The notes under the pieces: generated by a model
Database searches by the model: none
What the model saw: only the letters and a program-made list of their open reading frames with translations
Told to the model about the DNA's origin: nothing
Position numbers and translations under genes: made by a program
Assembly: GCA_945949655.1 (NCBI GenBank)
Contig: CAMFFG010000083.1
Span: forward strand, 1-6,023
Direction: 5' to 3'
Length of the DNA stretch: 6,023 nucleotides
Source: an uncultured Peptococcaceae bacterium
Lineage (GTDB): Bacteria; Bacillota; Peptococcia; Peptococcales; Peptococcaceae
Shown here: piece by piece, positions 1-6,016 of the stretch
Numbering within the stretch: position 1 is the stretch's first letter
How the letters are laid out: every line of letters begins with the position of its first letter

Positions 1-501
1 TACGCTGCCCGCCAGGGCCAGCAGCAGAATGGCCGCCACCAGCACCACACACAGCACGGTCAGCCGGGCCATATCCTCCAGGCCGTTCCAGCTCAGCCAG
101 CCCACCAGCAGAAAAACGGTGCAGATCAGAAGCGTTCTTGGCGTTTCCAAAAGCAGCTGACCGCCGATGACCTCAATGCAGGTATACAGCGAGATCACCG
201 CAAAGGCGGCATAAAACAGCACAAAAAGCAGACCCACGATTTTACCCAGCGGCTTTCCCAGCAGCTGCGTCAGCGAAGGGATAAATGTGGTTTCTCTGCA
301 TCGGCTGCCCCAGAAGGCGCACACCGCAATGATCAGCGCACCCAGCAGCAGACCGGACAGCAGGCTGACCAGCGATGCGGTACCGTTTTCTTTTACCAGA
401 AGATAGGGCAGCACCCAGAACACACCGCCCTGGTGTAACAACAAAACAATATAAAAAAGTTCTCTGGTGGAAATCAGCTTGCTACTGCCCACGGCTCTCA
501 T
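1..501 (-). CDS. gerB: GerAB-type spore germination permease (GerB subunit), 3' end beyond window
   Basis: This is the N-terminal 167 residues of a multi-spanning inner-membrane protein; the rest lies off the left edge. The N-terminus (LISTRELFYIVLLLHQG) matches the start of the endospore germination permease family, an APC-superfamily relative thought to form the germinant-binding subunit of Ger receptors. Hydrophobic segments fall at about residues 13-35, 42-64, 84-108, 118-134 and 144-165, the pattern expected for the first five of about ten helices. It overlaps the end of gerA, which supports the assignment and translational coupling. The start is uncertain. The ATG at 501 touches its AGGAG (502-506) with no spacer, whereas the in-frame GTG at 492-490 sits 9 bases from it and may be the true start. 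An in-frame TGA at 514-516 rules out a longer protein. The family call is by recognition of sequence and context. Confidence 0.88.
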   Translation of the reverse strand, partial: MRAVGSSKLISTRELFYIVLLLHQGGVFWVLPYLLVKENGTASLVSLLSGLLLGALIIAVCAFWGSRCRETTFIPSLTQLLGKPLGKIVGLLFVLFYAAFAVISLYTCIEVIGGQLLLETPRTLLICTVFLLVGWLSWNGLEDMARLTVLCVVLVAAILLLALAGSV

Positions 502-2101
502 CTCCTCTCGTTTTCAGAGGCTGCACCGTCCGCCGCCAGAAGCTGCCGGCCGCAGACTGCTTTGATTGTACATCGGGTTCCCGAAACTGCGGACGCACCA
601 TCATCTGCCAGCGGGGCGCACGGATCAGCACATCCCGCAGCTCATTGATTTTTAACGGCGCCAGCGGTTCCAGATAGGGGAAGCCAAAGGAACGCAGATG
701 CACCAGATGGATCATGACCGCCAGTAAGCCCAGCATAACGCCATACAAGCCGAAGGCGGCAGCCAGCAGCATCAGCGGGAACCGCACCAGACGGATGGGG
801 TAGGACGCCTCCACCGACGGCACCGTAAAGGAACCAATGGCTGTGATAGCCACCACGATCACCATCTGCGGCGCTACCAGATGGGCGCTGACCGCTGCCT
901 CCCCGATGACCAGCGCCCCCACAATGCCGATGGTATTGCCGATGGCGCCGGGCAGACGAATACTGGCTTCTCTTAACAATTCAAAGGCCAGCTCCATGAT
1001 CAGCGCCTCCACAAAGGCCGGAAAGGGCACGCCCTCCCGGGCCGCTGCAATGCTGAGCAGCAGATTTAACGGCAGCATTTCCGGATGGTAGGAAGTGACC
1101 GCCACATATAAAGAAGGAAATGTAGTAGCGATCAGAAGCCCCATATAGCGGATCCACCGCATAAAGGTGCCGGACGCCACCCGATTGTAATAATCCTCCG
1201 GCGACTGCAGCAATTGTACAAACATCAGCGGCAGCAGCAGCACATCCGGCGAGCCATCCACAATTAACGCCACACGGCCTTCCAGCAGCGAAGCCGCCAC
1301 CTTATCCGGCCGCTCGGTGTATTGCAGCTGCGGAAAAATAGAGAAAGGCGCATCCTCAATGTACTGTTCCAGGCAGCTGCCGTCTAAAATGCTGTCCACA
1401 TCTCTGATATTGTCTAAACGGCGCTGTACTTCGGCAATGATATGATCATTGGCAACGCCCTCCAGATAGACCATAGCTACCTGGGTCTGTGTGTACCGGC
1501 CCAACGTTTTTTCTTCAAATTTGAGCTGACTGGTGCGCAGTCTGCGCCGGATCAGCGCTGTATTGACCCGCAAAGCCTCCGTAAAGGCTTCCTGCGGACC
1601 GCGCAGAACGATCTCATTGCGGGCATTGTCAACAGAGCGCTGCGGAAATCCTTTGGCATCCACAATAAATCCCTGCGGGCAGCCATCCAGCAGAAGCAGC
1701 ACATCACCGTTCATCATAGCCAGACTGCCCTGCTGCAGATCATCGACCATGGTGATCTCTCCGGCTGGCAGGAGATGCTGCCTGACAAACGAAAAATATT
1801 TTTTCAGATCCGCATCATTTTCTGCATCTTCCCAGGCAATTTCTGCGTCTAACAGAAGAGGCTGCAGAATATTGTCATGTACCACATGGCTGCTGGTCAT
1901 GCCATCAAAATAAAAGACAGCCGCTTTGCGCTGCCAGCTGCCGCCGATGGTAAACTGGCGATCGATCAGGTCGCTGCAGCGGATATACTGATTTTTTAAC
2001 CATTCCATGTTCTGTTCCAGATCGCTGGAAAAAGGAACTTCTGGCTGGGAGGAAACGGAAGGCGCCACAGCTTGCGGCTTTTGTAATCTGATTTTTTTCA
2101 T
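482..2101 (-). CDS. gerA: GerA family spore germination protein (receptor A subunit)
   Basis: The 539-residue product is a full-length A subunit of a nutrient germinant receptor, which acts in the spore inner membrane with the B permease and a C lipoprotein. Residues about 30-285 form the soluble N-terminal region, ending in the family signature ERPDKVAASLLEGRVALIVDG (263-283). The membrane region follows, with QSPEDYYNR (299-307), PSLYVA (329-334), REGVPFPAFVEALIMEL (355-371) and IRLPGAIGNTIGIVGALVIG (381-400). Hydrophobic stretches lie near 286-298, 315-337, 341-354, 388-428 and 440-468. The C-terminal block LRSFGFPYLEPLAPLKINEL (469-488) and RAPRW (494-498) is also typical. The ATG start has an AGGAGG at 2107-2112, five bases upstream. 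The gene is the first of a minus-strand operon and overlaps gerB. A sigma-G-like promoter precedes it, consistent with forespore expression. The germinant cannot be read from the sequence, and no gerC gene is inside the window. Confidence 0.96.
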   Translation of the reverse strand: MKKIRLQKPQAVAPSVSSQPEVPFSSDLEQNMEWLKNQYIRCSDLIDRQFTIGGSWQRKAAVFYFDGMTSSHVVHDNILQPLLLDAEIAWEDAENDADLKKYFSFVRQHLLPAGEITMVDDLQQGSLAMMNGDVLLLLDGCPQGFIVDAKGFPQRSVDNARNEIVLRGPQEAFTEALRVNTALIRRRLRTSQLKFEEKTLGRYTQTQVAMVYLEGVANDHIIAEVQRRLDNIRDVDSILDGSCLEQYIEDAPFSIFPQLQYTERPDKVAASLLEGRVALIVDGSPDVLLLPLMFVQLLQSPEDYYNRVASGTFMRWIRYMGLLIATTFPSLYVAVTSYHPEMLPLNLLLSIAAAREGVPFPAFVEALIMELAFELLREASIRLPGAIGNTIGIVGALVIGEAAVSAHLVAPQMVIVVAITAIGSFTVPSVEASYPIRLVRFPLMLLAAAFGLYGVMLGLLAVMIHLVHLRSFGFPYLEPLAPLKINELRDVLIRAPRWQMMVRPQFREPDVQSKQSAAGSFWRRTVQPLKTRGDESRGQ

Positions 2102-2106
2102 AAGGC

Positions 2107-2112
2107 CCTCCT
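2107..2112 (-). promoter_or_regulatory. Ribosome binding site of gerA
   Basis: On the minus strand this reads AGGAGG, five bases before the gerA ATG at 2101. It is a perfect Shine-Dalgarno core and fixes the start codon. Confidence 0.85.
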
Positions 2113-2121
2113 TTTTTCCTT

Positions 2122-2150
2122 TAGTATCCCCGCAGATTTCTCTGCTATAC
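2122..2150 (-). promoter_or_regulatory. Candidate sigma-G (forespore) promoter for gerA
   Basis: On the minus strand GTATA (2150-2146) and GATACTA (2128-2122) are separated by 17 bases. The known Bacillus sigma-G pattern is roughly GHATR, 17-18 bases, CATWHTA, so only the first base of the -10 element deviates. Transcription would start near 2115, just ahead of the gerA ribosome binding site at 2107-2112, giving a very short leader. This is the expected regulation for ger operons, but the call rests on motif and position only. Sigma-F recognises similar elements and cannot be excluded. Confidence 0.6.
2132..2145. repeat. Perfect 5-bp inverted repeat inside the gerA promoter spacer
   Basis: GCAGA-TTTC-TCTGC on the plus strand is a perfect inverted repeat with a four-base centre. 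It lies wholly between the proposed -35 and -10 elements of gerA. It could be a small operator or simply chance; nothing else supports a bound regulator. Confidence 0.3.
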
Positions 2151-2171
2151 GCTAGAATCTGACTAAAACTT

Positions 2172-2200
2172 TTGCCTATTTAAGACTTGTATGATATAAT
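2172..2200 (+). promoter_or_regulatory. Sigma-A extended -10 promoter for the PBP1A gene
   Basis: TTGCCT (2172-2177) and a perfect TATAAT (2195-2200) are 17 bases apart, and TG at 2192-2193 makes an extended -10 (TGATATAAT). The -35 matches TTGACA at four of six positions. The start point would be near 2207, leaving a leader of about 20 bases that contains the ribosome binding site. This predicts constitutive vegetative expression of the downstream cell-wall synthase. Confidence 0.82.
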
Positions 2201-2214
2201 AAAATATTGATCAA

Positions 2215-2220
2215 AGGAGG
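2215..2220 (+). promoter_or_regulatory. Ribosome binding site of the PBP1A gene, deciding the ATG start
   Basis: AGGAGG followed by T lies seven bases before the ATG at 2228. This excludes the in-frame upstream TTG at 2207, which lies upstream of the Shine-Dalgarno sequence and almost at the predicted transcription start. Confidence 0.9.
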
Positions 2221-2227
2221 TCTTTTT

Positions 2228-5065
2228 ATGACTGAAAACAGGAGAAGTCAACATGCTTCTCAAAAAAAGAAAACCAGATATAAAATCCACTGGTTCCGGA
2301 TCTTATTCGCCATCATTATTGTCTGCGGCATTATAGGCTGCGGCATTTTTGCCGGCGTATGGGCAAGTGTGGCCAAAGATGTGCCAGACTTAGACAGCGT
2401 TGATCTGGACAGCTACTCCGTCACCAGCACGATTTTAGATAAAGACGGAAATCAGATCAGTAATCTGCATGCCGAGGAAAACCGGGTGCCGGTGGAATAC
2501 AATGAAATTTCCCCCAATGCGGTCAACGCGCTGATCGCCATTGAGGACCAGCGGTTCCGCAGCCACAATGGGATCGACCCCATTCGTATCGCCGGAGCCA
2601 TGGTGGCCAATATCAAGGCCGGCACTATTGTGCAGGGCGGCAGTACCATCACCCAGCAGCTGGTGGGTCTGGTTTTCCTGGACCGTACGGAAAAATCCTA
2701 CACCAGAAAAATCAAAGAAGCCATCCTGGCTATGCGCATTGAAAAAGAATGCAGCAAGGATGAGATCATCACCCATTATCTGAACCGGGCTTATTTTGGC
2801 GGCGGTGCTTACGGCATTGAGGCGGCATCGGAATATTTCTTTGCCAAACATGCCAGCGACCTGACGGTACCGGAAGCCGCCACCTTAGCCGGCTGTATCC
2901 AGAACCCATCCAAGTGGTCGCCCATCGGCAATCCGGAAAATGCTTTAAAACGGCGTAATCTGGTGCTGGATCAGATGGCAGAGTGTGAGTTTATCTCTCA
3001 GGAAGAGGCGGATCAGTACAAGACTACAGAAATCCAGTTATCTGAAGTCCGCGTTACTGCCAAAGAAACCGGCAATAATATGACCTATCAGTCCTTTGTG
3101 GACCATGTGGTAGAGGAAGCCTTGGATGCACTGCAACTGGATGAAGAAAATGCCAAAGCGCTGTATACTGGCGGCTATGTCATCTACACTACCATGGATC
3201 CAGCCGTGCAGCAGCGCATGGAAACTGTGTTTAACAATGACGGCAATTTCCCGAACAACAATGTACAAGCTGCCATGATCGTTACCGACCCGCAGACCGG
3301 CGAGATCCGCGGTATCGTAGGCGGTCGCCATCAGACAGCAGCCCGGGAGCTGAACCGTGCGACCCAGTCCTTCCGGCAGCCAGGCTCCTCGTTTAAACCC
3401 ATCGCCGTGTATGCACCGGCCTTTGAAGCAGGCTATGGCCCGGGAACTGTGGTAGATGACTATCCAAAGGATTACAGCGGTCATGTATTCAAAAACAGCA
3501 ACCGTACCTACAACGGTCTGGTTACCATCCGCAAAGGGATCGTATCCTCGCTGAATGTGGTAGCGGTAAAAACCATGGAAATGACCGGTATTGATACCTG
3601 TTACAAGTTCGCCAAAAATCTCGGTTTCTCCAAACTGACCGATGCGGACCGGAACTTATCCACTGCTCTTGGTGGGCTGACAACAGGGGTTTCTCCGCTG
3701 GAAATGGCAGGCGCTTACGGCACCTTTGCCAACAACGGGGTATATATTGAACCTTTTGCCATTACCAAAATCACTGATAAAAACGGAAAAGTGCTCTGGG
3801 AACACAAAACAGAAAAGAAAGTGGTCATGAGTGAACAGAGCGCCTATCTGCTGACCAGCTGTCTGACCGACGCAGCCAGCAGCGGTACCGGTTCCCGTGC
3901 CAAGGTAAGCGGTCATCAGACCGCCGGTAAAACAGGTACTACATCCGACAACAAAGATGCCTGGTTTGCAGGCTACACCAAACATTATGTGGGGATCGTG
4001 TGGGTCGGCTATGACACACCGAAAAAACTGGGGAACAACGCATTCGGCGGCACCATCTGCGCACCGATTTTCAGCAAGGTGATGAACACCATCCATGAAG
4101 GTCTGCCGGCGGAAAACTTTACCCAGCCTTCGGGGATCACCAGTGTTTCTATTGATACCAAATCGGGCATGATACCCAGCAGTCTGACCCCATCGGAATA
4201 TATCACCACAGAACTGTTCAACAGCAAATATGTGCCAAAGGAAACCTCTGATGTATGGCAGCCAGTAGAAGTATGCCCGGTATCCGGTCAGAAACTGAGT
4301 ACAGGTTGTCCTGGCCCGGCGGGAACTGCAGTAGCACTTGTCCGCCATGAACCTTGGGTACCGATCGAGGGAGCGGTTCCGGCGGATGCAGCTCTGGAAT
4401 ACACAACAGAATGTGAACTGCACAGTGGCTCCGGCGCTGCCGGTATCACATTATCCGGAAACGGACAGTATGCGGCCAGCGGTGCATTACATGCCGTACA
4501 GCTGCAGTGGACGCCGGTAGATGGCGAACATGTCGTTTATATGATCCATCGGTCCACCTCTTCCGATTTCAGCGACGGCGATACCTTAGATGCCACAACG
4601 GCAACCAGCTATACCGATAGCGCACCTGTCAGCGGTATGACCAACTACTATAAGATCGTAGCCATCGATGAACAGAGCTCCCAGCAGTTAGGTGTATCCG
4701 GAATTATGTCCTTCGCAGCGCAGACCGATGTCAGTCAGCAGCCTGCCGAACCACAACGGCCGGATAACAGCACACCGGTTGATACCAGACCGGAACAGCC
4801 GGAAGCAGCCAAATCCATCTCACTGAGCGGCAGCAGCAACAGCGGCGCAATTATGCTGAGCTGGAACGCGCCCGGTGACGGTAGCTACCAGTACTATGTG
4901 TTCCGCGATGGCGCACAGATCGGCAAAGGCACCATTATTACCGATACCAGCTACACCGACAGTGAAGTGGAAGCAGGCGCCGCCTACTCCTATTCGGTCA
5001 TCTGTGTGGATAAAAACACACAGGCCGAAGTAGCCCGTTCTGGCGCAGTATCTATCCAGAACTGA
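2228..5065 (+). CDS. Class A penicillin-binding protein 1A (transglycosylase/transpeptidase) with two FN3 domains
   Basis: The 945-residue product polymerises lipid II into glycan strands and cross-links the peptides on the outer face of the membrane. A basic cytoplasmic tail (5-21) precedes one membrane anchor (about 22-47). The GT51 domain (about 80-255) has catalytic Glu106 in EDQRF, QGGSTITQQL (136-145), a second conserved Glu164 in KIKEAILA, and YLNRAYFGGGAYGIEAA (184-200). The transpeptidase domain (about 340-620) has SSFK with nucleophile Ser387, SLN (441-443) and KTGT (568-571), so both activities look intact. A CPVSGQ...GCP segment (683-695) follows, as in other Firmicute PBP1A proteins. 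The tail carries two fibronectin type III-like domains (about 728-822 and 852-943) joined by a Pro/Gln-rich linker (about 823-851). The ATG at 2228 is chosen by its ribosome binding site. The gene ends with tandem stops TGA TAA and appears monocistronic. It is probably a ponA/pbp1A orthologue; the exact symbol is not certain. Confidence 0.97.
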   Translation: MTENRRSQHASQKKKTRYKIHWFRILFAIIIVCGIIGCGIFAGVWASVAKDVPDLDSVDLDSYSVTSTILDKDGNQISNLHAEENRVPVEYNEISPNAVNALIAIEDQRFRSHNGIDPIRIAGAMVANIKAGTIVQGGSTITQQLVGLVFLDRTEKSYTRKIKEAILAMRIEKECSKDEIITHYLNRAYFGGGAYGIEAASEYFFAKHASDLTVPEAATLAGCIQNPSKWSPIGNPENALKRRNLVLDQMAECEFISQEEADQYKTTEIQLSEVRVTAKETGNNMTYQSFVDHVVEEALDALQLDEENAKALYTGGYVIYTTMDPAVQQRMETVFNNDGNFPNNNVQAAMIVTDPQTGEIRGIVGGRHQTAARELNRATQSFRQPGSSFKPIAVYAPAFEAGYGPGTVVDDYPKDYSGHVFKNSNRTYNGLVTIRKGIVSSLNVVAVKTMEMTGIDTCYKFAKNLGFSKLTDADRNLSTALGGLTTGVSPLEMAGAYGTFANNGVYIEPFAITKITDKNGKVLWEHKTEKKVVMSEQSAYLLTSCLTDAASSGTGSRAKVSGHQTAGKTGTTSDNKDAWFAGYTKHYVGIVWVGYDTPKKLGNNAFGGTICAPIFSKVMNTIHEGLPAENFTQPSGITSVSIDTKSGMIPSSLTPSEYITTELFNSKYVPKETSDVWQPVEVCPVSGQKLSTGCPGPAGTAVALVRHEPWVPIEGAVPADAALEYTTECELHSGSGAAGITLSGNGQYAASGALHAVQLQWTPVDGEHVVYMIHRSTSSDFSDGDTLDATTATSYTDSAPVSGMTNYYKIVAIDEQSSQQLGVSGIMSFAAQTDVSQQPAEPQRPDNSTPVDTRPEQPEAAKSISLSGSSNSGAIMLSWNAPGDGSYQYYVFRDGAQIGKGTIITDTSYTDSEVEAGAAYSYSVICVDKNTQAEVARSGAVSIQN

Positions 5066-5100
5066 TAAACAGGATGTAAAAACAATACAAAAATATGCAG

Positions 5101-5132
5101 ACAGTCCGGCACCAATCATGTTGCCGGACTGT
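5101..5132 (+). terminator. Hairpin terminator after the PBP1A gene
   Basis: ACAGTCCGGCA (5101-5111) pairs perfectly with TGCCGGACTGT (5122-5132) around a 10-base loop. The following sequence is T-rich but interrupted (TTATTTATATGCTTTT), so it is an imperfect intrinsic terminator. It begins 35 bases after the stop codon. Between it and the tRNA promoter (about 5133-5244) no convincing gene or structure is visible. Confidence 0.75.
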
Positions 5133-5244
5133 TATTTATATGCTTTTGTGCGTTCCCCTTCTGGATTTTCTCTCGAAGGCTGCTGTAACGGATGGGGTCA
5201 TCTGTATTTTCAGCTGCACATTTAAAATTATCGACAGATTTCAC

Positions 5245-5273
5245 TTGACATCGGCAGAGAAAAAACATACAAT
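5245..5273 (+). promoter_or_regulatory. Strong sigma-A promoter of the tRNA-Pro gene
   Basis: A perfect TTGACA (5245-5250) and TACAAT (5268-5273) are separated by exactly 17 bases. Transcription would start near 5280, about six bases before the mature tRNA end at 5286. The upstream DNA (5221-5240) is A/T-rich, which could act as an UP element. Confidence 0.88.
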
Positions 5274-5285
5274 AGTATCTATCGT

Positions 5286-5359
5286 CGGGGCGTGGCTCAG
5301 TTTGGTAGAGTGCTACATTGGGGTTGTAGAGGTCGCACGTTCAAATCGTGTCGTCCCGA
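5286..5359 (+). tRNA. tRNA-Pro, anticodon GGG
   Basis: All four arms fold by eye. The acceptor stem pairs CGGGGCG (5286-5292) with CGTCCCG (5352-5358) with one G-T wobble, and the discriminator is A5359. The D stem is GCTC/GAGT around AGTTTGGTA. The anticodon stem is CTACA/TGTAG with loop TTGGGGT, giving anticodon GGG (5320-5322), which reads CCC and CCU. The variable loop is five bases. The T stem is GCACG/CGTGT with loop TTCAAAT. The gene is 74 bases and encodes no CCA, so the tail must be added by tRNA nucleotidyltransferase. It has its own promoter and terminator and is not part of a visible tRNA cluster. Confidence 0.96.
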
Positions 5360-5361
5360 TG

Positions 5362-5411
5362 AAAAAGCCAGCAGGCTTGTACGTGTCACTCGTACAATCT
5401 GCTGGCTTTTT
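5362..5411. terminator. Bidirectional two-stage hairpin terminator between tRNA-Pro and the MOSC operon
   Basis: The outer stem pairs AAAAAGCCAGCAG (5362-5374) with CTGCTGGCTTTTT (5399-5411), a perfect 13 bp. After a small 2x1 internal loop, an inner stem pairs TTGTACG (5377-5383) with CGTACAA (5391-5397) around TGTCACT. The A-run on the left and T-run on the right give a U-tract in either direction. It can therefore end the tRNA transcript on the plus strand and the converging MOSC/small-ORF transcript on the minus strand. Confidence 0.88.
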
Positions 5412-5470
5412 ATATTCCCTCTATTGTTGTATTGCGATTGTTGACTCACTTCGTTTCTGCTGGTTTCTGA

Positions 5471-5560
5471 TCAGCGATGCAATGCCTGATATAACATCAG
5501 AATGATCGCTGCACCCACCACCAGTGGGGCTATGATAAACAGAATGCCTAGCATCGACAT
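5471..5560 (-). CDS. Predicted 29-residue single-pass membrane microprotein
   Basis: The product is not recognised. It reads MSMLGILFIIAPLVVGAAII then LMLYQALHR. Residues 3-24 form one continuous hydrophobic helix with Pro12 in the middle, and the only clear charge is near the C-terminus (His28, Arg29). This suggests an N-out, C-in single-pass membrane peptide. Support for a real gene comes from GGAGGTG at 5567-5573, six bases before the ATG, and from its position 21 bases after the MOSC stop codon on the same strand, so it would share that transcript. The bidirectional terminator at 5362-5411 lies downstream. A second in-frame ATG (codon 3, 5554-5552) is less well placed. Size and topology resemble small accessory subunits of membrane complexes, but no homology is visible and no function should be assumed. 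Confidence 0.62.
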   Translation of the reverse strand: MSMLGILFIIAPLVVGAAIILMLYQALHR

Positions 5561-5566
5561 TGTTTT

Positions 5567-5573
5567 CACCTCC
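5567..5573 (-). promoter_or_regulatory. Ribosome binding site of the 29-codon ORF
   Basis: On the minus strand this reads GGAGGTG, six bases before the ATG at 5560. It lies in the short gap after the MOSC stop codon (5582-5584). Such a strong site in a 21-base gap is the main argument that the tiny ORF is translated. Confidence 0.7.
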
Positions 5574-5581
5574 GTACCGGA

Positions 5582-6016
5582 TTACAGCTTTACTACCATA
5601 TCGCCTTTCTGTATATGGCCGCCCCGGATCACGCGGCAGAACAGCCCTTCATGGGGCAGCAGACTGACACCAAAGGTGCGGGTCACCACACTGGGATGAT
5701 CCGGCTTGCCGATCTGACTGACCTCCAGCACAACGGTATCGCCCAGCTGAAACCGGTCGCCAGGCTGCAACTGCAAGGTGTCCATACCATCAATTAAAAT
5801 GTTTTCCGCAAAGTCTCCAGGGCCCATGTTCAAGTGATGCTCTGCATTGGATGCTGCCACACTGCCCCAGTTCAGGCAGGTGATCTGGCGGTCCCAGTCT
5901 CCACCATGACCGTCCCCTTCCAGACCAAAGCCATCCAGCACATTGGCCTCTGCGATTTCTTTTTTCAGTTCGCCCAGCCGGGCACTGATACTGATTGCAT
6001 AAATGGTTGCTGTCAT
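5582..6016 (-). CDS. MOSC domain-containing protein lacking the conserved cysteine
   Basis: The 144-residue protein is a stand-alone MOSC domain with no signal peptide, so it is probably cytosolic. The family includes the C-terminal domain of molybdenum cofactor sulfurases and YiiM-type proteins, and in anaerobes it is often encoded with molybdopterin genes. Visible family features are GLEGDGHGGDWDRQ (31-44), GDFAENILIDG (67-77), LQPGDRFQLGDTVVLEV (83-99), QIGKP (101-105), and the C-terminal HEGLFCRVIRGGHIQKGD (122-139). The cysteine usually found after GK-x in this family is Asp106 here (GKPDHP), and the second cysteine common in clostridial members is also absent; the remaining cysteines are Cys47 and Cys127. 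The ATG at 6016 fits the family's usual start, but only seven bases lie upstream, so no ribosome binding site or promoter can be checked and an upstream operon partner may exist. The substrate is unknown. Confidence 0.9.
   Translation of the reverse strand: MTATIYAISISARLGELKKEIAEANVLDGFGLEGDGHGGDWDRQITCLNWGSVAASNAEHHLNMGPGDFAENILIDGMDTLQLQPGDRFQLGDTVVLEVSQIGKPDHPSVVTRTFGVSLLPHEGLFCRVIRGGHIQKGDMVVKL

Noticed and set aside
1442..1913. Plus-strand open frames within gerA
   Set aside because: They are antisense to conserved GerA coding sequence, have no supporting ribosome binding sites, and have no recognisable motifs.
2207..2227. Seven-codon N-terminal extension of PBP1A from a TTG start
   Set aside because: The TTG lies at the predicted transcription start and upstream of the AGGAGG, so the ribosome binding site would be inside the coding sequence. 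The ATG at 2228 is correctly spaced.
3656..4423. 255-codon minus-strand open frame inside the PBP1A gene
   Set aside because: It is antisense to conserved transpeptidase sequence, lacks a ribosome binding site, and its Cys/Phe/Arg-rich product looks like a reverse-frame shadow.
5146..5212. Short minus-strand ORF of about 21 codons between the PBP1A terminator and the tRNA promoter
   Set aside because: There is no Shine-Dalgarno sequence before its ATG, its product is unremarkable, and there is no promoter. It lies between two plus-strand regulatory elements.
5340..5365. Possible integrase attachment site at the tRNA 3' end
   Set aside because: No second copy of the tRNA 3' end is visible in the window, and there is no integrase or phage-like gene nearby.
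5095..5505. 136-codon plus-strand open frame covering the tRNA region
   Set aside because: It runs through two hairpins and the tRNA-Pro gene, has no ribosome binding site before its ATG, and resembles no protein family.
5472..5511. Inverted repeat CAGCGAT ... ATCGCTG (5472-5478 and 5505-5511)
   Set aside because: It is only 7 bp with a 26-base loop, lies within the microprotein coding region, and has no U-tract, so chance is likely and a much better terminator lies just beyond.
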